Positions 33,888 through 42,013 of a DNA stretch of 64,000 nucleotides are shown here, piece by piece. The translations under genes and the position numbers were made by a program. The stretch spans positions 186,225 to 250,224 of the forward strand of contig JAFSGN010000022.1 of assembly GCA_017440805.1 (NCBI GenBank), written 5' to 3'. Within the stretch, counting starts at the first letter, position 1, and every line of letters begins with the position of its first letter. The DNA is from Clostridia bacterium. Its GTDB lineage: Bacteria; Bacillota; Clostridia; Oscillospirales; SIG627. The notes under the pieces are model-generated. The model saw only the letters and a program-made list of their open reading frames with translations, was not told where the DNA came from and did no database searches.

Positions 33888-35243
33888 ATGTCGTTTACAA
33901 ATTCATATGTTGCTGAAGTTTACGCTTCTTGCGAAAAAAGAAATCCCGGTCAAACAGAGTTTTTACAGACCGTAAAGGAAGTTCTCGAAACAATCCAACC
34001 TGTTATAGAGAAACACCCCGAATACAAAGATGCTGCCATTCTTGAAAGAATGGTAGAACCTGAAAGAATTATTTCGTTCAAAGTTTCATGGATTGATGAC
34101 AGTGGCAAAGTACAGGTAAACAGAGGATGGAGAGTTCAGTTCAACTCTGCAATCGGTCCTTACAAAGGCGGTTTGCGTTTTCATCCCTCTGTTACAGAAT
34201 CTGTAATGAAATTCCTCGGATTTGAACAGACTTTCAAAAACTCACTCACTTCTCTCCCCATGGGCGGCGGTAAAGGCGGTAGTGACTTTGACCCCAAAGG
34301 AAAGAGCGACCGTGAGGTTATGGCATTCTGCCAAAGTTTCATGACTGAACTTTCAAAACATATAGGCGCAGATACCGATGTACCTGCCGGTGATATTGGT
34401 GTAGGTGCAAGAGAAATAGGATATTTATACGGTCAGTACAAAAGACTTCGTAATGAATTTACCGGTGTACTTACCGGAAAAGGTATGAGTTTCGGCGGTT
34501 CTCTTATCCGTCCCGAAGCAACCGGTTTCGGTGCTGTATACTATACTGTGGAAATGCTTAATCATTTCGGTGACAGCATCAAAGGCAAAACTTTTGCTGT
34601 TTCAGGTTTCGGAAATGTTGCATGGGGCACTATAATGAAAATTAACGAACTGGGCGGAAAAGTTGTTACCATTTCAGGTCCCGACGGATATATATACGAC
34701 AAAGACGGAATTTGCGGAGAAGAAAAAATCAATTATCTTCTTGAAATGCGTGCTTCCTGCCGGAACAGAGCACAGGACTATGCTGATAAATTCGGCGTAC
34801 CGTTCTTTGCAGGTGAAAAACCCTGGGGCGTAAAAGTTGATGTTGTAATGCCGTGTGCTACACAGAATGAAATTGCAATTGAGGAAGCAAAGAAGATTGT
34901 TGCAAACGGTGTTAAATACTGTGTTGAGGTTGCAAATATGCCTACAACCAATGAAGCAGTTGCTTATCTTAAACAAAATAATGTAATTGTTGCCCCCTCT
35001 AAAGCAGTTAACGCCGGTGGTGTTTCTGTTTCAGGTCTTGAAATGTCACAGAACTCCATGCGTTATAATTGGACTGCAGAGGAAGTTGACCAAAAACTCC
35101 ACCAGATTATGAAAAATATTTTTGCAAATTCCATTGCTGCTGCAAAAGAATACGGAATGGAAAATGACCTTATTGCCGGTGCAAATATTGCAGGCTTTAT
35201 AAAAGTTGCAGATGCTATGTACGCACAGGGCATTGCATACTGA
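33888..35243 (+). CDS. gdhA: NADP-type glutamate dehydrogenase
   Basis: A 451-residue hexameric-type glutamate dehydrogenase that aminates 2-oxoglutarate with ammonia. The catalytic core shows RVQFNSAIGPYKGGLRFHP, LPMGGGKGGSDFDPKGKSD, and DTDVPAGDIGVGAREIG. The nucleotide-binding part has FAVSGFGNVAWG. The ATG at 33888 is preferred because TTGGAGG lies 5 bases before it; an in-frame TTG at 33876 is part of that site. The GdhA-type length (about 450) suggests an NADPH-linked biosynthetic enzyme; cofactor is inferred from family, not proven. Confidence 0.95.
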   Translation: MSFTNSYVAEVYASCEKRNPGQTEFLQTVKEVLETIQPVIEKHPEYKDAAILERMVEPERIISFKVSWIDDSGKVQVNRGWRVQFNSAIGPYKGGLRFHPSVTESVMKFLGFEQTFKNSLTSLPMGGGKGGSDFDPKGKSDREVMAFCQSFMTELSKHIGADTDVPAGDIGVGAREIGYLYGQYKRLRNEFTGVLTGKGMSFGGSLIRPEATGFGAVYYTVEMLNHFGDSIKGKTFAVSGFGNVAWGTIMKINELGGKVVTISGPDGYIYDKDGICGEEKINYLLEMRASCRNRAQDYADKFGVPFFAGEKPWGVKVDVVMPCATQNEIAIEEAKKIVANGVKYCVEVANMPTTNEAVAYLKQNNVIVAPSKAVNAGGVSVSGLEMSQNSMRYNWTAEEVDQKLHQIMKNIFANSIAAAKEYGMENDLIAGANIAGFIKVADAMYAQGIAY

Positions 35244-35267
35244 TATTGAAAACACATTATCAGAAAA

Positions 35268-35307
35268 AGCAGATACATGAGTAAAACTTATGTATCTGAT
35301 TTTTTTA
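35268..35307 (+). terminator. Terminator of gdhA
   Basis: AGATACAT (35271-35278) and ATGTATCT (35290-35297) form the stem; GATTTTTTT follows. Confidence 0.82.
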
Positions 35308-35310
35308 TAT

Positions 35311-35342
35311 AAAAAAAGCGACTTTAAAAAAGTCGCTTTTTA
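35311..35342 (-). terminator. Terminator of the 6S RNA gene
   Basis: AAAAAGCGACTTT and AAAGTCGCTTTTTTT pair around TTT on the minus strand, some 27-58 bases beyond the proposed 3' end of the RNA. Confidence 0.82.
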
Positions 35343-35368
35343 CGCATTTCTGCGTGATAAACTATTAT

Positions 35369-35547
35369 ACCCCGCCGAGCCGTGTATCCGCGGATTAAAA
35401 ACCCTGCTCTCGCAAGGGCGGTGTCCCCTCATAAACTTTGCGCTCCCAACATCCGCCAATGGCGGGAGGTCTGCATCCCGTTTTCTGAAGACAGGACTCC
35501 TATCAATCTTTGTGGGTTTAAAACACGAAAGTCACGAACTAAGCAGG
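35369..35547 (-). ncRNA. ssrS: Probable 6S RNA
   Basis: A G+C-rich, non-coding stretch of about 180 nt on the minus strand between gdhA and the DUF1292 gene. The 5' end CCTGCTTAGTTCGTG pairs with the 3' end CACGGCTCGGCGGG over about 14 positions with few bulges, giving the long closing stem of 6S RNA. The middle has TCCCGCC-ATT-GGCGG as the apical hairpin and unpaired tracts on both sides that could be the promoter-like central bubble. A promoter-like TTTACT-17-CATATT lies just upstream and a terminator downstream. 6S RNA binds sigma-A RNA polymerase. Assignment rests on size, fold and general resemblance to clostridial 6S; exact ends are estimates. Confidence 0.65.
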
Positions 35548-35585
35548 AAAATATGCTGTTAAAAGTATATGCAGTAAAAAGATAA

Positions 35586-35900
35586 TTATTCGTTATCTTC
35601 GCCCTCTGCATCGTAGTCATATTCTTCCATAAGCAAATCGTCGAAAATATCGGCTATGCGGTCAAATTCCTCGTCATCGTCAATGCTCACAAGGTCTTCA
35701 AACTCATCAGCATCGCCGTTTTCAGAAGGAATTGCCTTGAGAATTACATACTCATCCCCATCTCCGTCAACAGGAATAAGAGCAAAATAAGTAGTACCTT
35801 CGTTTTCAATATTGCCGATTATTTCAAAATCTGCCTCTACGCCGTTCTCATCAACCAAAGAAACAACATTTACTTCATCGGGATTGTATTTTTCAGCCAT
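35586..35900 (-). CDS. DUF1292 protein
   Basis: A 104-residue very acidic protein of the DUF1292 (YrzB-like) family: VNVVSLVDENGVEADFEIIG at the start, then YFALIPVDGDGDEYVILKAI, and a tail rich in Asp and Glu. The family is widespread in Firmicutes, often next to yrrK and alaS; its role is unknown. Here it stands alone between the 6S RNA gene and the EEP phosphatase gene, with GAGAGG as binding site. Confidence 0.85.
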   Translation of the reverse strand: MAEKYNPDEVNVVSLVDENGVEADFEIIGNIENEGTTYFALIPVDGDGDEYVILKAIPSENGDADEFEDLVSIDDDEEFDRIADIFDDLLMEEYDYDAEGEDNE

Positions 35901-35996
35901 ATCAATAACCTCTCAAAAACAACAATTTGTTATGTGTTTATTATACACCAAAACACACAAATAGTCAAGTGATTTCAGAAATTATCTGAACAGTTT

Positions 35997-36767
35997 TTAA
36001 AAATCAATATCACAGCACAACGGATAGTGGTCAGAAAGCCACAAACCAAAACTATTATCTTCCCATTTTTCAACAGTATAGTTATTTTCTGCTGTTTTCT
36101 TATCACAGAATATATAGTCGATTTTGAAGTTTTCACTTACATTTCCGTAGTTATGGAATGTAACACCTTCTATTCCCGCTGTGAGTTCGCAAAGTTCAGG
36201 GTCTTTGGCATTATTACATGCCATAATTGTTTCACTTTCGGGACGGGCATTAAAATCTCCCATTAAGAAGAAGGGCAACTCAATTTTTGCATTTTGTTCC
36301 TTTATGTAGGACAAAATCTGATTTATACCCAAAACTCTTGCAGGGTCGCCTTCGTGGTCGAGGTGTGTATTCAAAACTCTGAATATTTTCTTGTCTTCTA
36401 TACGGCACAGTACAGCAACAGTTGTTATACGGGGATACTCACTCTGCACCTCATATCTGGAATCGGGAATATACGGTGTGGGAGACAACCAGAAGGAATC
36501 AAGTCCGAACAAATCGTACTTATCTTTAAGGAAGGCAATATCCATATGCTCTCCTGTAAAATCTCCTGAGCGAGAACGACCTACAAATGTATAATCGGTA
36601 AGATGTTTTTTAAGAAATTCACGCATAGGGGGTGTCATTTCCTGAAACCCGATTACATCCGGTTTTTCTGTATCAATTTTTTCAAGTATTAATCCTTTTC
36701 TGTTTCTGAATCTGTTTTCCTTATCAAGGGGAATATCAACACGAAGATTAAAAGTAACTATTTTCAT
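35997..36767 (-). CDS. Endonuclease/exonuclease/phosphatase family protein
   Basis: A 256-residue metal-dependent hydrolase. The EEP-fold landmarks appear in order: TFNLRVD, DVIGFQEM, a central NTHLDHEGD, the metal-binding GDFNARPES, and the terminal SDHYPLCCDI. Relatives cleave phosphodiesters in nucleic acids or lipids. There is no signal peptide, so it is probably cytoplasmic. It lies 15 bases behind divIC on the same strand and is probably transcribed with the yabP-yabQ-divIC group. Substrate unknown. Confidence 0.88.
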   Translation of the reverse strand: MKIVTFNLRVDIPLDKENRFRNRKGLILEKIDTEKPDVIGFQEMTPPMREFLKKHLTDYTFVGRSRSGDFTGEHMDIAFLKDKYDLFGLDSFWLSPTPYIPDSRYEVQSEYPRITTVAVLCRIEDKKIFRVLNTHLDHEGDPARVLGINQILSYIKEQNAKIELPFFLMGDFNARPESETIMACNNAKDPELCELTAGIEGVTFHNYGNVSENFKIDYIFCDKKTAENNYTVEKWEDNSFGLWLSDHYPLCCDIDF

Positions 36768-36782
36768 AATAATGTCCTTTCT

Positions 36783-37058
36783 TTAACTTACTTCATATAT
36801 TATTTCATTGCTCAAATAATATCCAAGAGTTTCCCTTGCAAGTTCACGCATAACTTCATCGGTTATCGGCTCCTCAAATTCCGCCTGAACCCGCTCAATT
36901 TCACGATTGATGTATTCTAACCTGGACACATATTCTTCTTTTTCTTTTTTTAGTGCATTTATGGTCATGTTCTCATTTATTATAAGAAAAACAAACGAAA
37001 GGCACACTATTGCAAATGCAACACGAAGCGATGCAGTTTTCTGCGTCTTCCTACCCAT
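36783..37058 (-). CDS. divIC: Septum formation initiator, DivIC/FtsB family
   Basis: A 91-residue bitopic membrane protein. A short basic cytoplasmic head (MGRKTQKTASLR) is followed by one membrane helix (about residues 12-30) and an extracellular coiled coil (INALKKEKEEYVSRLEYINREIERV). A RETLGYYLSNE end is in line with DivIC. DivIC works with FtsL and DivIB in the division septum. The start at 37058 is chosen for the AAAGGAG before it. Position directly behind yabQ is the same as in Bacillus. Confidence 0.85.
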   Translation of the reverse strand: MGRKTQKTASLRVAFAIVCLSFVFLIINENMTINALKKEKEEYVSRLEYINREIERVQAEFEEPITDEVMRELARETLGYYLSNEIIYEVS

Positions 37059-37071
37059 AAAAACACTCCTT

Positions 37072-37572
37072 TTATAATCCAAAACCTCTTACCGCATTAA
37101 ATAAAAGTCCGGTAAGATAAAGCCTTTTTTTTATTTTTACAATCAAATTGTCAATCCAAACGAAAACATACTGTAAACCCCTGAAAAAAGCAGCCGTTAA
37201 AAAATCGGATACTCTTAATATGGGTTTTATAATGTTGTTTTTTACAAATCTTATTATTGCATCAGACACCGCAATTACCGCTTTTCCCACAGTCTCGCGA
37301 TATATGTAAAATCCGCACATCCATCCGAAGAAAGAGAACCATCTTACAACACCGTAGTTTGCGCAAAAAACAAATAATATCAGCATCACAGTGCAAATCA
37401 GACAGAACAAAATATCCTCAAAAAACACGGAAAGTGCATTATGCTGAACCGCTATGCGAACAATTCTGAATACATCATATATAATTCCCGCCACAGCACC
37501 AAATAATATAGAATACAAAAAAAACATACATTGCTGTGTCATTGAAATTTCTATATCCCGGAATACTGTCAT
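37072..37572 (-). CDS. yabQ: Spore cortex biosynthesis protein YabQ
   Basis: A 166-residue membrane protein with four predicted helices in the first 110 residues, matching YabQ from MTQQCMFFLYSILFGAVAGIIYDVFRI onward. In Bacillus YabQ is needed for the spore cortex and sits in the forespore outer membrane. The ATG at 37572 lies 5 bases after the yabP stop; a longer frame upstream would overlap most of the yabP end and is not supported. Confidence 0.87.
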   Translation of the reverse strand: MTVFRDIEISMTQQCMFFLYSILFGAVAGIIYDVFRIVRIAVQHNALSVFFEDILFCLICTVMLILFVFCANYGVVRWFSFFGWMCGFYIYRETVGKAVIAVSDAIIRFVKNNIIKPILRVSDFLTAAFFRGLQYVFVWIDNLIVKIKKRLYLTGLLFNAVRGFGL

Positions 37573-37576
37573 ACAA

Positions 37577-37852
37577 TCAACCCAAAAGCCTCTGCAAAAA
37601 GTTTTTCTTCGGCACTTGTGGTTCTTCATAGGATAGAGTTTGTATTTCTCCCATGACAATGAGGTCGCCGGACTCTAAATTCAACTTGTCAATATGTAGG
37701 GACTCTCCCTCAATAACAAGCTGACCGAACGGTGTTACCACAGTAATCATATGTTCGTCAAATCCGATGACCTCTTTAATTCCGTTTATATTCAATAAAC
37801 TTTTATCGCTGAGCGACAAAACATGATGTGCACCCATAGAATCATAAGACAT
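37577..37852 (-). CDS. yabP: Sporulation protein YabP
   Basis: A 91-residue protein of the YabP/YqfC family: SHVLSL-like HHVLSLSDKSLLNINGIKEVIGFDEH near the N-terminus, then TPFGQLVIEGESLHIDKLNLESGDLIV. In Bacillus it is made in the mother cell and is needed for spore cortex formation together with YabQ. The ATG at 37852 is preferred over an in-frame TTG that precedes the GGGGG site. Confidence 0.9.
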   Translation of the reverse strand: MSYDSMGAHHVLSLSDKSLLNINGIKEVIGFDEHMITVVTPFGQLVIEGESLHIDKLNLESGDLIVMGEIQTLSYEEPQVPKKNFLQRLLG

Positions 37853-37916
37853 AATATACCCCCAAAACAAATACTTATGCTATATATTATGCTATAAAGG
37901 GGAAATATATTACTTC

Positions 37917-38156
37917 TCAAACAATTTCATAAAGTTCGCTTGCCTCGTTTTTTCCGACATGCTCGCTTACTTTAAGAACTCTGACCTTTAAAACGCGTTC
38001 TCCAAATGCAATCTCGATAATGTCGCCAACCTTGACATCGTATGACGCCTTTGCCGGTCTTCCGTTAACACTGACATGAGCGTTATCACAGGCATCGTTG
38101 GCTACTGTTCTGCGTTTTATAAGACGCGACACCTTGAGGAACTTGTCAATCCGCAT
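37917..38156 (-). CDS. rqcP: S4-domain protein RqcP (YabO/Hsp15-like)
   Basis: A 79-residue protein that is one S4 RNA-binding domain: MRIDKFLKVSRLIKRRTVAND then VSVNGRPAKASYDVKVGDII. RqcP binds the 50S subunit and helps RqcH to add alanine tails to stalled nascent chains. Its start overlaps the stop of the HU gene by one base (TAATG), so translation is coupled. Confidence 0.92.
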   Translation of the reverse strand: MRIDKFLKVSRLIKRRTVANDACDNAHVSVNGRPAKASYDVKVGDIIEIAFGERVLKVRVLKVSEHVGKNEASELYEIV

Positions 38157-38431
38157 TATTTATTGATTGCTTCCTTTAATGTCTTGCTTGCGCTGAATGT
38201 GCAGTGATTTGATGCAGGAATCTTAATTTCCTGTTTTGTGTGAGGATTTCTTCCTGTTCTTGCTTCTCTGCGTTTAACAGCGAAGGAACCGAAACCGGTA
38301 ACCTGAACCTTGTCGCCGGCAACCATTGCTTCAGTAATTGCTGCAAATACTGCATCTACTGCTGCAGTAGCATCTTTCTTCTTGAGACCTGTTTTTGCTG
38401 CGAGAGCGTCAACGAGTTGAGTCTTGTTCAT
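38156..38431 (-). CDS. hup: HU-family DNA-binding protein
   Basis: A 91-residue nucleoid protein. The HU signature GFGSFAVKRREARTGRNPHTKQEIKIPA, with the DNA-bending arm and its RNP tip, lies at about residues 46-73. The N-terminus MNKTQLVDALAAKTGL is typical. It has its own promoter, and read-through from it would cover rqcP, yabP, yabQ, divIC and the EEP gene. In Bacillus HU is not at this position, but in many Clostridia it is. Confidence 0.95.
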   Translation of the reverse strand: MNKTQLVDALAAKTGLKKKDATAAVDAVFAAITEAMVAGDKVQVTGFGSFAVKRREARTGRNPHTKQEIKIPASNHCTFSASKTLKEAINK

Positions 38432-38487
38432 AATAATTACTCCTTAAAATTAAATTTTGTAAAATAAATATTACATTGTTTGGTGAT

Positions 38488-38516
38488 ATTATATCATTAT
38501 TTTTATAACTATGCAA
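38488..38516 (-). promoter_or_regulatory. Sigma-A promoter of the HU-rqcP-yabPQ-divIC unit
   Basis: TTGCAT and TATAAT on the minus strand with a 17-base spacer, 57 bases before the HU start. Confidence 0.75.
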
Positions 38517-38596
38517 GTGTTTTTTGTGCAATTATTTCAGTTTTTTGATAATTTTGGACACTTTTAACTATTTATTTACATTTACGAAATTATAAG

Positions 38597-39391
38597 TTAA
38601 TTATTTTTCTTAATGTTTTCCCATATTTCGTCTAATTTTCCCATATTTTCCGCTTTCATCTCTATATTTTGTGTTGCCGCAATTTCCTCAACCCTACCAA
38701 AACGGGTAACAAACTTAGCATTTGCATTATACAGTGCTTCTTCGCTGTCCACGCCCAACTTTCGTGCAAGATTAACAACACTGAACAAAAGGTCGCCTAT
38801 TTCTTCTTTTATATTTTCTCCATTATTTTGCGTCATTGCGCACGACACCTCTTCTATTTCTTCCCTGACTTTTAACATTGCACCTTCTGCATTTTCAAAG
38901 TCAAATCCCACCTTGGCGGCTTTTTTTCCAATCTTATCTGCTCGGACAAGAGCGGGCAACGAAGCAGAAATACTGTCCATTACCTGTTTCTGCGTTGTCT
39001 GGTTTTTGCGGGATTTTTTGATTTCATCCCAATTTTTAAGAACTTTCTCGGATGTTTCGGCAACTACATCTCCAAAGACATGAGGATGACGGACAATAAG
39101 TTTTTTACAAACCTCATCAGCCACATCATTTATATTAAACTCCCCTGCTTCCTCGGAAATACGGGCGTGAAACACAACCTGCAGAAGAACATCTCCCAAC
39201 TCTTCACGCAGAAGTTCCGTGTTATCGTTATCTATGGCTTCTATGGCTTCATATACTTCCTCAATAAAATTATTCCGTATGCTTTTATGGTTCTGTTCTC
39301 TGTCCCAGGGACAACCTCCGGGGGCTCTGAGCAACTCCATTATTGCAACAAGGTCCTGAAATCCGTAGTATTTTTTTTCCTGAAATTTCAT
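38597..39391 (-). CDS. mazG: Nucleoside triphosphate pyrophosphohydrolase MazG
   Basis: A 264-residue two-domain MazG that hydrolyses NTPs to NMPs and pyrophosphate. The first domain has LRAPGGCPWDREQNHKSI and EEVYEAIEAID with the Mg-binding EExxE-like set; EELGDVLLQVVFHA follows. The second domain repeats EEIEEVSCAM and EEIGDLLFSVVNLARKL. In Bacillus YabN the MazG part is fused to a methyltransferase-like domain; that N-terminal domain is absent here. A 165-base gap with the HU promoter separates it from the next unit. Confidence 0.94.
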   Translation of the reverse strand: MKFQEKKYYGFQDLVAIMELLRAPGGCPWDREQNHKSIRNNFIEEVYEAIEAIDNDNTELLREELGDVLLQVVFHARISEEAGEFNINDVADEVCKKLIVRHPHVFGDVVAETSEKVLKNWDEIKKSRKNQTTQKQVMDSISASLPALVRADKIGKKAAKVGFDFENAEGAMLKVREEIEEVSCAMTQNNGENIKEEIGDLLFSVVNLARKLGVDSEEALYNANAKFVTRFGRVEEIAATQNIEMKAENMGKLDEIWENIKKNN

Positions 39392-39400
39392 TTTATTCTC

Positions 39401-41038
39401 CTAAATCAAATTATATTTAATAAGTATTTTATTGATTTTATCTCCTCCGGGAAGCATACTCACATCTTCACGGTCGAGACCTTTTATCATAAGTATTGCA
39501 ACTGTATATATCACAACCGCCGCAAGTATTGAAATCAGTGTGCTTATTTTTCCGTGTATAAGTAATTTTTCAAGAAGCATACGAACTCCCACCGCACCAA
39601 ATCCGCATAACACGGCTGCAATAAAAGGCTTTACAAAAAACTTTTTCATACTTGGTACAATTCCGGTATATCTTACCATGAAATAAATATTAGACATCAT
39701 TATAACCAGATAACAGAGTGCCGTACTCATAGGTATTCCGTAAACACCTATCTGAGGCACACCGATAAGAAAGTACGCACTGATAAATTTTGTAACTATA
39801 CCCAGACAGGTAGATACAATGGTTGTCATTTCCTTACCGTACGCCTGAAGAACAGAGTTTGTAACCGAAATCATTCCCATAAAGAAAATTGCAACCGCAA
39901 GTATTGAAAGCATAGGTCCTGATACTCCGTTTGCGGTAATATCACTTTTATCAAGTGCCGTACCTATAACCTCGTCACGAAACAAAAGGTCTATAATGGG
40001 TTTCGAAAGTGATGACATTCCTATTGCACAGGGAAGTGAAATAAGCGAGGCTATACGGAATGTGGATTCAACAGTTGCTTTCGACCTTGCAAAATCCCTG
40101 TTCACAAACGACGCCGAAAGAACCGGTATGATACTTATGGCAAACGGATAAATCAGTGTAGGCGGCATATTAAAGAGAGTAACCGCAGACGAAGTATACG
40201 AGCCGTAATATGCTTTTGCCAAATCGGAAGAAACGCCTATATCCATAAGGCGATTCACAACAACCACAGTGTCTATTACATTTGTAAGGGACATAATTGA
40301 TGAACTTATTGTAATAGGAATTGCTATTTTTATAAGTTCAAGAGAAATACCCCCTATGCTTCTGGAGACCGCCTCAGGTGAATCGTTAAGTTGATTATTT
40401 GCCGGAGATACCTTTGCAATTGCAAGATAAAGTGTATTCGCTATGACACCTATTGTAACACCCAGAATTACAAATGCAGCGACCTGTGCGTCGTCGTATC
40501 CTGCCTGTATTGCAATGTTTCCCGCCAGAAGTCCGATACCGGGTTTTCCGACCGCTTCTATAACCTGAGATACCGAAGTCGGTATCATATTCTGAAGACC
40601 CTGGAAATATCCTCTGTAGGAGGAAGTAATACAAATAAAGAACAGTGTTGGTGCTATTGCAACAATACTCAGATAAAGTTCCTCACCGATTCCGGTTGAC
40701 GCTGCAAAGGATTTTGAAAAAAGCACCATAATAGCCGTACCTATTACACCAACCACAAAAAACATTGCCATAGAAACCCTGAATATCCGCTTAACCTCAG
40801 GCTTGTTTCCCTTTGCATTGGCAGCAGCAATCATACGGGAAATGGCAACCGGCAAACCGGCTGTGGAAATCATATAAAACAACACATAAAAACTGTAGGC
40901 TGAATTGAAATATGCCATTGCCTCTACGCCTACAAGATTACGAAGCGGTATTTTAAATATGGCTCCAAGCAACTTTACAATTATATTTGACGCCATAAGC
41001 AGAACCGCGCCATGAACAAAAGATTGTTTTCTCGACAT
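39401..41038 (-). CDS. MOP-superfamily flippase (SpoVB/YabM type)
   Basis: A 545-residue protein with about 14 membrane helices and the polysaccharide biosynthesis/MviN-like fold. The start MSRKQSFVHGAVLLMASNIIVKLLGAIFKIPL is typical of SpoVB and YabM. Such proteins flip lipid-linked cell-wall precursors; SpoVB acts in spore cortex formation. The position directly upstream of mazG is that of yabM in Bacillus, so it is probably the YabM counterpart, though SpoVB and YabM cannot be separated safely by eye. It begins 10 bases after the kinase gene. Confidence 0.88.
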   Translation of the reverse strand: MSRKQSFVHGAVLLMASNIIVKLLGAIFKIPLRNLVGVEAMAYFNSAYSFYVLFYMISTAGLPVAISRMIAAANAKGNKPEVKRIFRVSMAMFFVVGVIGTAIMVLFSKSFAASTGIGEELYLSIVAIAPTLFFICITSSYRGYFQGLQNMIPTSVSQVIEAVGKPGIGLLAGNIAIQAGYDDAQVAAFVILGVTIGVIANTLYLAIAKVSPANNQLNDSPEAVSRSIGGISLELIKIAIPITISSSIMSLTNVIDTVVVVNRLMDIGVSSDLAKAYYGSYTSSAVTLFNMPPTLIYPFAISIIPVLSASFVNRDFARSKATVESTFRIASLISLPCAIGMSSLSKPIIDLLFRDEVIGTALDKSDITANGVSGPMLSILAVAIFFMGMISVTNSVLQAYGKEMTTIVSTCLGIVTKFISAYFLIGVPQIGVYGIPMSTALCYLVIMMSNIYFMVRYTGIVPSMKKFFVKPFIAAVLCGFGAVGVRMLLEKLLIHGKISTLISILAAVVIYTVAILMIKGLDREDVSMLPGGDKINKILIKYNLI

Positions 41039-41048
41039 TTTTTAACCT

Positions 41049-41984
41049 CTAATCGTATTTAAAATAATCTCCGCCCAGAAACTCCTGTAAAAGAGAATTT
41101 CCCGGGACAAGATTTTCGTTTATTTCCGGAACAAGATTCAATTTATCGCACATTACTTTTGCATATTCGTAATGGACACTGTCACTGTTTATCTTATTTA
41201 ATGCATTTACAGTTTGTTTTTTTAATGCACACGCCTCATATTCAAATACTGAATTTATTTTAAAGTCGGCATGACCTGCAAACGGGTGTATATACTTAAT
41301 CTCTCCCTCAAGGACCTTTTCCCATAAATTCATAGTATTTTCAGGTGTCGAACCACGGAATTTCATGTCCCGGATTATCCGCCTGAAAAGTCTTAAATCA
41401 ATGCCCGAAAAAAGTTTCTTTCCGTCAAGAAGTACATTTTCTTCCGCATCAATGAAAATACGGTAAAATTCATCGTCAGATATACCATAGTACATCGTAT
41501 CATTAAGTGCATGAAGTCCTTCCAGTACAATTATATCCTTAGATGACGGAGTATACTGTTCATACTTATCTGTTCTCTTTCCGCTTACAAAATCATATTT
41601 CGGCAAATATACTTTTCTGCCTTTCATCACTGCCTCAAGAGTAGAATGTAACAAATCTATGTTGACAAAATTCGGACTTTCATAATCAGGCTTACCGTCT
41701 TCACCTATCGGTCCCAATTTTCTGTCATAAAAGAAGTCATCTATAGACAAAGTACGAACCCAGAGATTATAGTCCTCAAGTTGCATAGTCAACTTAAAGG
41801 AAGTAGTTGTTTTTCCCGCACAGGAAGGACCTGCAAGTCCACAAAGGCGAATGCTCTTTTTTTGCGATATTTTATAAGCGATTTCCGCCAGTTTGTCATC
41901 ATATTCTTTTTCACATTGCTTTATATAGGTTCTTTTCTGTATATCATTCATAAAAAGAATTTTTTGGGTATCAATATTATACAT
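41049..41984 (-). CDS. Uridine kinase/phosphoribulokinase-family nucleoside kinase
   Basis: A 311-residue P-loop kinase with Walker A GPSCAGKT at residues 52-59 and SIDDFFYDR shortly after, as in uridine kinases. LEGLHALND and the lid region RRIIRDMKFRG follow. It lacks the TGS-like N-terminal domain found in some clostridial relatives; here the first 45 residues are helical. The start at 41984 has GGGGGAGG 3 bases before it, which is close; a TTG or ATT further upstream is less likely. Substrate unproven. Confidence 0.82.
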   Translation of the reverse strand: MYNIDTQKILFMNDIQKRTYIKQCEKEYDDKLAEIAYKISQKKSIRLCGLAGPSCAGKTTTSFKLTMQLEDYNLWVRTLSIDDFFYDRKLGPIGEDGKPDYESPNFVNIDLLHSTLEAVMKGRKVYLPKYDFVSGKRTDKYEQYTPSSKDIIVLEGLHALNDTMYYGISDDEFYRIFIDAEENVLLDGKKLFSGIDLRLFRRIIRDMKFRGSTPENTMNLWEKVLEGEIKYIHPFAGHADFKINSVFEYEACALKKQTVNALNKINSDSVHYEYAKVMCDKLNLVPEINENLVPGNSLLQEFLGGDYFKYD

Positions 41985-42013
41985 AACCTCCCCCTTTCCC
42001 GGAACAATAAAAA

